DNA from: DATJIG01 sp050260515
Lineage (GTDB): Bacteria; Pseudomonadota; Alphaproteobacteria; SMXQ01
NCBI GenBank assembly: GCA_050260515.1
Contig: JBLNCI010000022.1
Location: 1-64,000, forward strand
DNA length: 64,000 bases
Direction of reading: 5' to 3'
Part shown: positions 39,170-47,337 of the stretch, one piece after another
Position numbering within the stretch: position 1 is the first letter of the stretch
Layout of the letters: every line of letters begins with the position of its first letter
Notes under the pieces: generated by a model
Database searches by the model: none
What the model was told of the DNA's origin: nothing
What the model saw: the letters and a program-made list of their open reading frames with translations, nothing else
Translations under genes and position numbers: made by a program

Positions 39170-39973
39170 ATGTTCGACAATACGTTCGTTGCCGCCATCC
39201 TGCTCGGCGTCATCGAGGGCCTGACCGAGTTCCTGCCCGTCTCCTCGACCGGACACCTCATCCTCCTCGACGCCTTGATCGACTTCCAGGGACCGCCGGG
39301 CCACGTGTTCGAGATCGTGATCCAGCTCGGCGCGATCCTCGCGATCTGCGTGCTCTACTTCCAGCGCCTGTGGCGCGTCCTCGTCGGGCTGCCGAGCGAT
39401 CCCGGCGCGCAGCGCTTCGCGGTGGCGGTCATCCTCGCCTTCCTGCCGGCCGCGGTGATCGGCGTCATTCTCCACGACTTCATCAAGTCGGTGCTGTTCT
39501 CCCCCGTCGTCGTGTGCGTGGCGCTCATCGTCGGCGGGCTCGCGATCCTCGTCATCGAACGGATGCGCCCCGAGCCGCGGGTGCATGCGATCGAGAAGTT
39601 CTCGCCGGCGCTGTCGCTCAAGATCGGTCTGATGCAGTGCCTGGCGATGATCCCCGGCGTCTCGCGCTCGGGCGCCACCATCCTCGGCGCGCTGCTGTTG
39701 GGCGTCGAGCGCCGGACCGCGGCGGAGTTCTCGTTCTTCCTCGCCATCCCGACGATGCTGGGCGCGGCGACCTACGACCTCTGGAAGAACCGCGCCGATC
39801 TCACGACCGACGGCAGCCTTCTGATCGCGGTCGGATTCGTGGCCGCGTTCGTGTCGGCGCTGGTGGTGGTCCGCTGGTTCGTCGACTTCGTCGGGCGTCA
39901 CGGCTTCTCGCCGTTCGCCTGGTACCGCATCGTCATCGGCGCGATCGGACTCGCCGCGCTGCTGATGCGCTAG
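39170..39973 (+). CDS. uppP: undecaprenyl-diphosphate phosphatase UppP (BacA)
   Basis: 267 residues with about eight membrane segments. The catalytic motifs are EGLTEFLPVSSTGHLIL and the second-repeat IPGVSRSGATI. It recycles the C55 lipid carrier used for peptidoglycan and for surface polysaccharides such as the one encoded at 52-62 kb. It has its own upstream gap of 146 bases. Confidence 0.96.
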   Translation: MFDNTFVAAILLGVIEGLTEFLPVSSTGHLILLDALIDFQGPPGHVFEIVIQLGAILAICVLYFQRLWRVLVGLPSDPGAQRFAVAVILAFLPAAVIGVILHDFIKSVLFSPVVVCVALIVGGLAILVIERMRPEPRVHAIEKFSPALSLKIGLMQCLAMIPGVSRSGATILGALLLGVERRTAAEFSFFLAIPTMLGAATYDLWKNRADLTTDGSLLIAVGFVAAFVSALVVVRWFVDFVGRHGFSPFAWYRIVIGAIGLAALLMR

Positions 39974-40003
39974 GGCGATCGCAGACCCGAACCCGCCGGC
40001 CGA

Positions 40004-40131
40004 GGTGTCCCACCCCGTCCCGGCCGCCTCAGCGGTCGTGGGACACGCTTCTCCAGTGAATTCAGCGCCCTAGCCCCTTTGTCCCACTGTCCCACACTGG
40101 CGGTTTGGGACACCTGGGACAGATGGGACAC
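40004..40131. repeat. cluster of GTCCCA / TGGGAC repeats in inverted arrangement
   Basis: A 9-base perfect inverted repeat, GTGTCCCAC (40004-40012) and GTGGGACAC (40038-40046), is followed by two GTCCCAC units 8 bases apart (40081, 40089) and three TGGGACA units spaced exactly 9 bases (40106, 40115, 40124). The two unit types can pair into a long imperfect hairpin. It lies between uppP and a convergent hypothetical gene. It may be a repeated intergenic element; function unknown. Confidence 0.6.
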
Positions 40132-40168
40132 TTTTGCACAGGGGCGTTTGCAGAGGGAGCGCCGGTTG

Positions 40169-40534
40169 TCAGCCGCTCGTCGCGCGGCTCGGCTGGAAGG
40201 CGCAGGTGCCGCTCGCCGCGGGGGCCAGGATCCGCGACAGCCGCAATGTGCCGCCGGCCACCCGCCCGCGGTACTCTTCGCCGTCCACCGTGAGCACCAG
40301 CGCGTTACCCTGCTGACGCCACGTCGCTTCGTCGGCATCGACGAAATCGTACACCGCGTCGTAGAGAACGTGCGCTGTCCCGTCGGGATGGAACCGCACC
40401 ACCTCGACGCGGCATCCCGGTGCGCTGCCCCACTCGGTCCCGGCCAAGACGGTCGTCGTTTCGGCGGCCGTGATCGGAGCCGGCACGGCCAGTGCTCCGG
40501 CGACGAACGCCGCACTCAATATCGCCCAACGCAT
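40169..40534 (-). CDS. exported protein of unknown function
   Basis: 121 residues from the ATG at 40534. The signal peptide ends near PITAAE. The mature part (about 97 residues) is a small beta-rich domain: GTEWGSAPGCRVEVVRFHPDG, VDADEATWRQQGNALVLTVDGEEY and LRLSRILAPAASGTCAF. Two Cys residues may pair. The repeating G-W/L-V-Y pattern recalls small secreted lipocalin-like or META-like beta barrels, but I recognise no family. Upstream to 40803 I see no gene. Confidence 0.65.
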   Translation of the reverse strand: MRWAILSAAFVAGALAVPAPITAAETTTVLAGTEWGSAPGCRVEVVRFHPDGTAHVLYDAVYDFVDADEATWRQQGNALVLTVDGEEYRGRVAGGTLRLSRILAPAASGTCAFQPSRATSG

Positions 40535-40803
40535 CACCACTCTCCTGTCGCTTACGGTTGGGACGTGTCGCCTCCATCCCGAGCTATGCAAGGGATGCAC
40601 CAAACACGGTAAACGAGAGGTGAACGAGGATTTCCGCCCCGATCCGGTGAATTTGGCGCCGGCCGCTCGCTCCATCCGATCGGACGGGGATCGCCACCGG
40701 GAGCGCGCCGGTCATGCGCTGTGCACGTTTCCATCGGCGTTGCCCGCGCCGCGGGCAAAGGCCCTTCCCGGCGCCGACGGCGTCTGGTAGGTGGACGCGG
40801 GAC

Positions 40804-40893
40804 GGAGGGGTGGCCGAGTGGTTTAAGGCACCGGTCTTGAAAACCGGCGTGGCGGCAACGTCACCGTGGGTTCGAATCCCACCCCCTCCGCCA
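40804..40893 (+). tRNA. tRNA-Ser (anticodon UGA)
   Basis: A 90-nt class II tRNA. The acceptor stem GGAGGGG (40804-40810) pairs with CCCCTCC (40883-40889), then discriminator G and encoded CCA (40891-40893). The anticodon arm is CCGGT-loop-ACCGG with anticodon TGA at 40838-40840. The long variable arm (around 40848-40867) and the T loop GTTCGAATC identify a serine tRNA. Confidence 0.97.
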
Positions 40894-41214
40894 CAAGTTC
40901 TTTTTTCGAGTGCGCTGTCAGGTGGATGAATGACGACAGCACCTCGATGCGATCCCCGAAGCCATCCCACAGCGAACACAGAGCGCCGCAAAGACGGAAG
41001 GCACCCGCGTCCTGACGGGCGCCTCTCCACCTCGGCGAGATAACTCGCGCTCGAACCACGCGCGCGGCGCGATCAGCTCCAAGACCTGACTGCCGAAGTC
41101 GACGCGCGCGACGAACGCCGCCGCGGTCTCACGCACCCAGACGCCGCGGGACAGAGGGTTGCGCTCGTTTGGGGATGTTCCCTCTTTGTTCCTCTCATGC
41201 TATCCTCCGCCCTC
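40894..41214. other. non-coding stretch between tRNA-Ser and dinB
   Basis: About 320 bases with no convincing gene. It holds a T-run just after the tRNA (40897-40903), which could help end the tRNA transcript, and the LexA box at its right end. A short minus-strand open frame (40918-41136) has no ribosome site or family resemblance. Confidence 0.5.
41177..41191 (+). promoter_or_regulatory. LexA (SOS) box of alphaproteobacterial type upstream of dinB
   Basis: GTTC-CCTCTTT-GTTC matches the direct-repeat LexA site GTTC-N7-GTTC of alphaproteobacteria exactly. It ends 23 bases before the preferred dinB start (41215), where LexA would block the promoter or early transcript. It indicates DNA-damage induction of DNA polymerase IV. 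Confidence 0.85.
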
Positions 41215-42303
41215 ATGCAGGGGGAGCTGCGGAAGATCATCCACGTCGACATGGACGCGTTCTACGCGTCCGTCGAGCAGCGCGATGATCCGGCGCTGCG
41301 CGGCAAGCCGGTGGCCGTCGGTCATGCAGCGCGACGCGGCGTGGTCGCGGCCGCGTCCTACGAGGCGCGCGCGTTCGGCGTGCACTCCGCCCTGCCCTCG
41401 GTCACCGCGCTGCGCAAATGCCCTGAGCTGATCTTCGTGCCGCCCCGATTTGACGTGTACCGGGCGGTGTCGCGGCAGATCCACGCGATCTTCGCCGACT
41501 ACACCGACGCGATCGAGCCGCTGGCCCTCGACGAGGCCTATCTCGACGTCACCTCCAACAAGGCGGCATTGGCGACCGCGTGGCAGACCGCGAAAGCGAT
41601 CCGCGCGCGCATTCTCTCCGAGACCGGCCTCACCGCGTCGGCCGGCATCTCCTACAACAAGTTCCTGGCGAAGCTCGCCTCGGGCCTGCGCAAGCCGAAC
41701 GGCCAGTTCGCGATCCAGCCGCACGAGGGCGAGGCGTTCGTCGAGTCGCTGCCGATCGCGAAGTTCCACGGCGTCGGTCCGGCGACCGCGGCGAAGATGC
41801 ACGGGCTCGGCATCCAGACCGGGGCCGATCTCAAATCCTGGACGCTGCCCGAGCTGCAGGCTCGCTTCGGCAAATCGGGCGCATGGTTCTACGCCATCGC
41901 CCGTGGCCACGACGCGCGGCCGGTCAATACGAGTCGCGTGCGAAAATCGTCGGGCTCGGAGACGACGTTCCACGAGGACCTCAGCGATCCCTCGCGGATC
42001 GAATCGGGCGTGCTGGCGATGGCCGACGAGGTCTGGGCGTGGTGCGAGAAGACCGAGCGCCGCGGCCGCACGGTGACGGTCAAGATCAAGTGGGCCGATT
42101 TCCAGCAGTCGACCCGCAGCCAGTCGTTCGCGTCGGCGATCGCGAGCCGCGCGCGCTTGCACGAGGCCAGCCTTCATCTGATCCGCTCGGTGTTCCCGGT
42201 CGCCAGGCCCGTGCGTCTGGTCGGGGTGACGCTGTCGAACTTTTTGCCTGCGGTCGGAGCCTCGCACGGTCCCGAGCTGCTGCCCAATCTCCTGACGATC
42301 TGA
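41215..42303 (+). CDS. dinB: DNA polymerase IV
   Basis: 362 residues from the ATG at 41215 (MQGELRKIIHVDMDAFYASVEQRD); an ATG at 41197 is possible but lies almost on the LexA box. Y-family motifs: DMDAFYASVE, the catalytic acidic pair in ALDEAYLDV, and GISYNKFLAKLASGLRKPNGQ. The little-finger domain ends at LLPNLLTI with no recognisable beta-clamp pentapeptide tail after it. It performs error-prone translesion synthesis. Confidence 0.96.
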   Translation: MQGELRKIIHVDMDAFYASVEQRDDPALRGKPVAVGHAARRGVVAAASYEARAFGVHSALPSVTALRKCPELIFVPPRFDVYRAVSRQIHAIFADYTDAIEPLALDEAYLDVTSNKAALATAWQTAKAIRARILSETGLTASAGISYNKFLAKLASGLRKPNGQFAIQPHEGEAFVESLPIAKFHGVGPATAAKMHGLGIQTGADLKSWTLPELQARFGKSGAWFYAIARGHDARPVNTSRVRKSSGSETTFHEDLSDPSRIESGVLAMADEVWAWCEKTERRGRTVTVKIKWADFQQSTRSQSFASAIASRARLHEASLHLIRSVFPVARPVRLVGVTLSNFLPAVGASHGPELLPNLLTI

Positions 42304-42551
42304 GCCGCGCGCCCAGTGCACGGGGGCGCCACCGCCCGCGTGTTGTTTTGGATCAGGCACGGTGCGTCAGGGCCAAGACTCCGGGAAACCGCCGCCGAAG
42401 CCAATGGGCTGGTGTCCGTACGCGGCGTACGGTTTTCTCGAGGGCACGTTCGGCGAGCACACTTTGCGGCGCCCAGTCTTCGGCCTACTCTCATGTCGAC
42501 CCCGTCGCAGAACGGGGGAGGCTCGCACGTCATAGATCCGGGGAGGTGTTC

Positions 42552-43694
42552 ATGGGCTTTCGCGTCCCGTCCGCGTTCGTCGCGTTCGCCGTCATCGCGT
42601 GTCTCGCCACGTCGGCGCTCTCTGCCGACCTGCCGGCCTCGACCAAGAAGCAGCTAGCGAAGTTCAAGCTCGACGAGTCGCTGATGAGCGACATCGACAA
42701 GGAACTGGCGGTCCCGCAAGCGTGGATCGACGCCGCGAAGAAGGAACCACCCGTTCAGGTGCTGGCGACGTGGAACCCGAGCGAGTGGAAGGAATTGGCG
42801 CAGTCGTTCTTCGCGCGCTACCCGACGATCAAGATCGATTACGTGCGCTCGTCGCGGGACAACCGCCAGGTCCAGACGCTGCTCGCGCTTAAGCAGGGCC
42901 GATATGTCGGCGACGTCATCACCAGCTTCTCGTCGATCTACAAGGATTTGCGCGAGATGAATGCGCTCGCCGATCTGCGCGAGCTGCCGGCGTTCGCGGC
43001 CGGCATGCCGGACTCGGTGGACCCGGAGGGATACTGGGCGGCCGAGCGCATCACCTACTGGTGCATCGCCTACAATACCGACCTGGTGAAGCCGTCAGAC
43101 CTGCCGAAGGACTGGGACGATATCCTGACCAATCCGTTCTGGCGCGATGGCCACTTCGCCGTCAGCAACACCGCCGCGGGCTGGATGACGGTTCTCTACA
43201 AGGAGAAGGGCCGCGACTGGGCGCGGAACTTCCTGACCAAGCTGTTCCTCGAGGTGAAGCCGAAGCGCCGTAACGAGGGCCGCGACGCCTCCGTCCAGCT
43301 CACCGCCGCCGGCGAGCAGGCCGCGGTCACGCCGTCGGGCGACTACCGCGTCGCCGAGTTCGCCGCGCGCGGCGCGCCGGTCTCGTTCCACTGCCCGAGC
43401 ATCGTGCCGATGGCGGCGGCGCAGATCGGGCTCCTCAAGGGCAGCCCGGCGCAGAACGGCGGCAAGGTGTTCCTCAACTGGTTCCTCTCCAAGGAGGGCC
43501 AGCTCGGGCTGCACGCCGCCAACGGCGCGGTGTCGGCGCACAAGGACCTGCAGATCCCGGCCCTCCTCAACTATCCCGACCAGGTGCGCAACCCGGCGAA
43601 GAAGGTGGTCGTCGACGACCTCGACATGGCCGTGCTTGAGGAGCTTCAGCAGCTCTGGACCAAGGGCTGGAACAACGAACTCCCGGGCCAGTGA
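42552..43694 (+). CDS. ABC transporter periplasmic substrate-binding protein (iron/spermidine-type fold)
   Basis: 380 residues from the ATG at 42552. The signal peptide ends near ATSALSA. The class II binding fold includes VQVLATWNPSEWKELAQSFF, YPTIKIDYVRSSRDNRQVQ, YWCIAYNTDLVKPSDLPKDW and KVFLNWFLSKEGQLGLHAANG. It resembles FbpA-like extracellular solute-binding proteins. Its likely partner is the fused permease at 45-46.8 kb on the opposite strand. Between dinB and this gene (42304-42551) I see only a probable promoter region. Confidence 0.85.
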   Translation: MGFRVPSAFVAFAVIACLATSALSADLPASTKKQLAKFKLDESLMSDIDKELAVPQAWIDAAKKEPPVQVLATWNPSEWKELAQSFFARYPTIKIDYVRSSRDNRQVQTLLALKQGRYVGDVITSFSSIYKDLREMNALADLRELPAFAAGMPDSVDPEGYWAAERITYWCIAYNTDLVKPSDLPKDWDDILTNPFWRDGHFAVSNTAAGWMTVLYKEKGRDWARNFLTKLFLEVKPKRRNEGRDASVQLTAAGEQAAVTPSGDYRVAEFAARGAPVSFHCPSIVPMAAAQIGLLKGSPAQNGGKVFLNWFLSKEGQLGLHAANGAVSAHKDLQIPALLNYPDQVRNPAKKVVVDDLDMAVLEELQQLWTKGWNNELPGQ

Positions 43695-43743
43695 GTGCTT
43701 CGCCTCTCCTCCTCATGGGGGACAAACGACCAGCGCTTCGCCG

Positions 43744-43772
43744 CAACCCTCTCCCCATCGGGGAGAGGGTTG
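43744..43772. repeat. 13-bp perfect palindrome (CCCTCTCCCC / GGGGAGAGGG type)
   Basis: The arms CAACCCTCTCCCC (43744-43756) and GGGGAGAGGGTTG (43760-43772) with a 3-base loop form a strong hairpin 50 bases past the binding-protein gene. This motif type is a widespread intergenic palindrome in proteobacteria. Here it could end the upstream transcript, though no T-tract follows. Confidence 0.75.
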
Positions 43773-43836
43773 GGCTGAGGGTGTCAAGCTGAAGGGCTGG
43801 GCCGGGTAAGCATCGCCGCTCCTCCTTCTTACCGTC

Positions 43837-43894
43837 ATGGTCGGTCCTTAGGACCGCGCGTGCGCGGTCCGTTTGAAACGAGGGGGCCGACCAT
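43837..43894. repeat. structured intergenic element, copy 1
   Basis: The outer stem ATGGTCGG (43837-43844) pairs with CCGACCAT (43887-43894), extendable by three pairs. An inner 8-9 bp hairpin GGACCGCGC / GCGCGGTCC (43851-43859, 43862-43870) is preceded by CCTTA and followed by GTT. It shares architecture and unpaired residues with copy 2 at 43927-43984, while paired positions differ in a compensating way. Confidence 0.7.
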
Positions 43895-43926
43895 CCACGA
43901 GTTTTTTCAGCAAAAGAAACACGTGG

Positions 43927-43984
43927 ATGCTCGCCCCCTTAGGCCCGCGCGAGCGCGGGCCGTTCTAAGAGACGGGGCGAGCAT
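43927..43984. repeat. structured intergenic element, copy 2
   Basis: The outer stem ATGCTCGCCCC (43927-43937) pairs with GGGGCGAGCAT (43974-43984). The inner hairpin is GGCCCGCGC / GCGCGGGCC (43942-43950, 43953-43961), again preceded by CCTTA and followed by GTT. It has the same 58-base length as copy 1. The 32 bases between the copies can also pair at their ends (CCACG with CGTGG). Confidence 0.7.
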
Positions 43985-43991
43985 GACGAAT

Positions 43992-44023
43992 AAAAAACGG
44001 CCGGAGCTTTCACTCCGGCCGTT
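43992..44023 (-). terminator. rho-independent terminator of the minus-strand transport genes
   Basis: An 11-bp perfect stem (43996-44006 AACGGCCGGAG with 44013-44023 CTCCGGCCGTT) and a 6-base loop. On the minus strand it is followed by a run of T (plus-strand AAAAAA at 43992-43997). It lies 28 bases past the stop of the NMT1-like gene. Confidence 0.9.
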
Positions 44024-44050
44024 CTCGTTTGCGCGACGGAGTGCGCGCCG

Positions 44051-45028
44051 CTATCCCCGCTTCGTGCCGTAGAGCTTGTCGACGAATCCCGAGTCGTCGA
44101 TCTTGCGGATGTAGTTGAGGTTCCACAGCGTCAGCGGATTGATCTTCGCCGCGTCCTTATCCTGGCGCAGCGCCTCCTGGTAGACGTTGCTGATCGCGTC
44201 CATCGCCGGATAGAGGCGCGGCTCGAGCACCGCCGCCAGCTCGCGATAGACCTTCTCGGTCATGGCATCGTCCATCTGGCCCTCGGACGTGTGCTTCGCC
44301 TTGATGATGGCGAGCGACTCCTTGGGTTTGGTCTTGAAGTACCAGATGCCCTCGATCAGCCCCTTCAGGAACCGGTCGACGATGTCGGGGTGACGGTCGA
44401 CGAACTGCTGGCTGGTCGAGATCGTGGTGAAGTGGATCATCGGCATCGGCTCGATCTCGATCACCTTGAGGCCGGCCTTCTCCGCGAAGTCCGACTTCGG
44501 CGGCGTCAGCAGCGTTGCGTCGACGGTCTTGTCGGCGACCAGCTCCCAGCGCTCCTTGCTGGTCTGCGTGTTGCTGCCCTCCTCCTCGTCCATCGAGCCC
44601 GCCTTGAGCCTCGAGCGGTTGACGATCTCGACCTGGTCCTTGTCGACGTCGAGGCCGTTCTGCTTGAGGTATAGCCAGTCGTTGAGCGCCGGGTGCGAGC
44701 CCGCGGTCAGCACCTTCTTGCCCTTGAGATCCTTGATCGACTCGATGCCGGAGTCGGCGCGCACCACCAGCCGGTGATCGATGCGGTTCACGGTCTGGCC
44801 AAGGTAGGTCCAGTTGTCGCCGCGGGCGCGCTTGCCGTAGGTCGAGACGTGGTTGCCGCCGACGAACTCGATATCGCCCGTGGGGATCTTGGCGTGGGCG
44901 TCCGTCGAGCTGATCTTGAAGTTGTAATTGACATCGAGGTTCTGCTTCGCCCACGCGCCCGACTCGTTGACGACGTGCAGCAGCGCGAGGTGCGCGCTCG
45001 CCCGGTACGGGAAATTGATGTGATCCAT
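44051..45028 (-). CDS. NMT1/THI5-like protein without a signal peptide
   Basis: 325 residues. The periplasmic-binding-protein fold is seen in LALLHVVNESGAWAKQNLDV, EFVGGNHVSTYGKRARGD, IKDLKGKKVLTAG and IVDRFLKGLIEGIWYFKTKP, as in NMT1/SsuA-like proteins. The N terminus (MDHINFPYRASAHL) has no hydrophobic signal. It may therefore be cytoplasmic, like the Pht5-type decarboxylases that share this fold, or its start may be further upstream: the 30 purine-rich bases before the ATG contain a ribosome site. The permease gene lies 43 bases upstream on the same strand. Confidence 0.8.
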   Translation of the reverse strand: MDHINFPYRASAHLALLHVVNESGAWAKQNLDVNYNFKISSTDAHAKIPTGDIEFVGGNHVSTYGKRARGDNWTYLGQTVNRIDHRLVVRADSGIESIKDLKGKKVLTAGSHPALNDWLYLKQNGLDVDKDQVEIVNRSRLKAGSMDEEEGSNTQTSKERWELVADKTVDATLLTPPKSDFAEKAGLKVIEIEPMPMIHFTTISTSQQFVDRHPDIVDRFLKGLIEGIWYFKTKPKESLAIIKAKHTSEGQMDDAMTEKVYRELAAVLEPRLYPAMDAISNVYQEALRQDKDAAKINPLTLWNLNYIRKIDDSGFVDKLYGTKRG

Positions 45029-45071
45029 ACGCTCTCTCCTTCTCTCTCTTCGCTCTCTCTGGTTTTGACTT

Positions 45072-46811
45072 CTAGATGCCGATGCCGCGGCGGAACCCGA
45101 ACGCCCGGAGCGCGAGGGTCACCGCCAGCAGCACCGAAATCAGCATCACCGCGATGGCGCCGACCGAGCCGATCTGGCCGTCGGTCCACATGTTCCAGAT
45201 CATCACCGACAACACCTGGTTGCGGGCACCCTGGTAGAGGATCAGCGGCAGGCCGGCCGCGCGCACCGCGTGCAGCGCCGCCCAGATCCACAGGCCGACG
45301 ACGGTCGGCAGGATCAGCGGCACGAACACGCGCCACAGCATCCGCCACGGCGGCGCGCCGTTGATCAGCGCCGCCTCTTCGAGGTCTTTGTGGATCTGCA
45401 GCACGGCCGCGTTCATCGTCCGCGTGCCGTAGGCCATGAAGCTGACGGTGAAGGCGATCGCCATCGACCAGATGCCGCCGAACAGCGGCACGCCGATGCG
45501 GTCGGCCTGCAGGAACACCCACAGGAAGGCGAGCCCCATCACCATCCCCGGGATCGCGTGGGGCATGAACACGAGCTGGTCGAGGAGCTTGCGGCCCCAG
45601 AACTTCGACCGCACGACGACGACGGAGATCAGGAAGCTCAGCACGACGGTGAAGGTCGCGGTGAGCGCGGTCATGACCGCGGTGTTGCGGACGATGACGC
45701 CCACCAGCTCGGTGTCGAAGATGGTCTCGTAGTTGCGCCAGCTCATCACGCTGAAGGCGCGCGCCGACGGCACCTGCAGGAACGGCAGGAACGAGACATA
45801 GAGCAGCACCAGGAACGGCAGGATGATGGCCATCGTCAGGTACAGCAGCACAATGCCGAGTGCCGCCCACCGCCAGGCGCCGAGATCGACCAGCTTCGGC
45901 CGGTAGCCCTTGCCGGTGACGATCGAGTAGCGCTCGGACTTGGCGATCACCCGCAGGTACGCCCACGTCATCGCCACGGCGACGAACAGGTAGAGGATGC
46001 CGAGCGCGTTGGCCTTGCCGTAGTCGGGCAGCGCCGAGGTCGAGTGCAGCATGGCGTAGATGCGGGTCGAGAACACGAAGATGCCGGCCGGCATGCCGAT
46101 GATGCTCGGCACCTCGAACACCTCAAGCGCGGACACCATCTGGTAGATCAGCACCGCGACGATCCCCGGCAGCATCAGCCGGGTGGTGATCCGCCGCAGC
46201 ACGGCCACCGGCCCCGCGCCCGACGTCGCCGCCGCCTCCTCGAGCGCCGGGTCCATGTTGCGCAGCAGCGGCACCATCATCAGGAACGCGGTCGGCACCA
46301 GCCGCAGGCCCTCGACGAACGCCATGCCGGCGAGCGAGTAGATGTCGAACGGCGCAGCCTTGAGGTCGAACGCGTTCATCAGGCCGCGGTTGAGGAAGCC
46401 GATCCGCGGGCTGAGCAGCAGGACGTAGGCCATCGCTTGCAGCATGCCGGGCATGGCGATGCACATCGTCACGCCGGCGTAGATCCAGATCTTGCCCGGG
46501 AGATTGGTGCGCTCGACCAGGAACGCGAGGCCGATCGCCAGCGGCACGCCCATAACGACGGCGCCCGCCGCGTAGAGCACGGTGTTGAGGAACACCGCCC
46601 GCGTGGCGGCACTGCCCCACACCTCGCGGTAGTTGTCGAGGGTCAGCGCCGAGAGGTCGATCTCGCCAGGCAGCCCCGCCTCGGAGAAGCTGCCCAGCAC
46701 CATCATGCCGAGCGGCACCGCAAGGGTCAGAGCGACTGCGACGAACAGCGCCCACGGCCACCAGTTGACGGCGCGCAGCGCGGCGAGCGCGCGGGTGGGT
46801 GTCGCGCCCAT
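45072..46811 (-). CDS. fused ABC transporter permease (FbpB-like, two permease domains)
   Basis: 579 residues from the ATG at 46811. A TTG at 46847 with AGGGAGG nine bases before it, and a GTG at 46874, are alternative starts. About twelve membrane segments form two BPD_transp_1 halves, with EAA-loop-like segments LEEAAATSGAGPVAVLRRI and LEEAALINGAPPWRMLWRV. The layout matches iron/spermidine-type permeases that act alone as both membrane subunits. No ATPase gene is in the window. It is probably transcribed with the NMT1-like gene and may serve the binding protein at 42.5 kb. Confidence 0.9.
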   Translation of the reverse strand: MGATPTRALAALRAVNWWPWALFVAVALTLAVPLGMMVLGSFSEAGLPGEIDLSALTLDNYREVWGSAATRAVFLNTVLYAAGAVVMGVPLAIGLAFLVERTNLPGKIWIYAGVTMCIAMPGMLQAMAYVLLLSPRIGFLNRGLMNAFDLKAAPFDIYSLAGMAFVEGLRLVPTAFLMMVPLLRNMDPALEEAAATSGAGPVAVLRRITTRLMLPGIVAVLIYQMVSALEVFEVPSIIGMPAGIFVFSTRIYAMLHSTSALPDYGKANALGILYLFVAVAMTWAYLRVIAKSERYSIVTGKGYRPKLVDLGAWRWAALGIVLLYLTMAIILPFLVLLYVSFLPFLQVPSARAFSVMSWRNYETIFDTELVGVIVRNTAVMTALTATFTVVLSFLISVVVVRSKFWGRKLLDQLVFMPHAIPGMVMGLAFLWVFLQADRIGVPLFGGIWSMAIAFTVSFMAYGTRTMNAAVLQIHKDLEEAALINGAPPWRMLWRVFVPLILPTVVGLWIWAALHAVRAAGLPLILYQGARNQVLSVMIWNMWTDGQIGSVGAIAVMLISVLLAVTLALRAFGFRRGIGI

Positions 46812-47337
46812 ACCCGCGCCGGCATCGAGACCGACGGGAACCGACAAACTCTGAGGCCTCCCTGTCAGGAGCACTTTTTATAATTGGCGACAGGGTAGCG
46901 CCGGAGCGCGGGCGCGACTAGCACCTATCGGCGGAAGAGAGTGTTACGGGGATGGAGGGGATTGGGGTGTTAACACCCTCGGCCAGCCTGCGGTTACGAA
47001 AGCTGCAGAATGGAACGGAAGTTTACTGCACGGATCGCGCGGAGAGTTTGCTCGCAATGCGCGCGTGCTCAAAAACTATCGAGTGCCTTATTCTCGTTAA
47101 ACTCGAAAAGATGCCACCCGGAGCGCGCTGCAAAGAAACTGATGCCGGACGAGCGCTTGTCGGATGGGTTCCAACCGTTACTTGGACAGCGCGAGCCGTT
47201 CTGTTACTCGAATACCCAGGGGGGGACACGCCCTCCGCCACACACCCGGCAACACTCCCTCGGAACTCGGCTCCTCCTCAGCGCGCCGCCACCCGGCCGC
47301 ACGGCGAGGGCGGCCCCATCTCGTCCGCATGGCGCCC
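46812..47337. other. intergenic stretch without recognised features
   Basis: About 520 bases between the permease start and the LuxR-type gene. Base composition is less GC-rich around 46,985-47,110. Short open frames on both strands lack ribosome sites and family resemblance. It holds the permease promoter region (divergent side) and possibly the 3' untranslated part of the regulator transcript. I see nothing else. Confidence 0.5.

Noticed and set aside
40804..40893. tRNA-Ser as an integration site for a genomic island
   Set aside because: No integrase gene and no direct repeat of the tRNA 3' end is seen in the flanking sequence.
40918..41136. Short minus-strand frame downstream of tRNA-Ser
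   Set aside because: No ribosome site, no homology signal, and it ends near the tRNA; more likely non-coding.
43744..44023. Cluster of hairpins considered as a CRISPR array
   Set aside because: The palindromes differ in sequence and spacing, there are no unique equal-length spacers, and no cas genes are near.
45270..46883. Plus-strand open frame opposite the fused permease
   Set aside because: Extremely His/Arg/Gln-rich translation with no domain; the permease on the other strand is clear.
46812..47337. Possible small protein genes in the gap before the LuxR-type gene
   Set aside because: Frames such as that starting at 47010 lack ribosome sites and show no codon-position bias that I can see.
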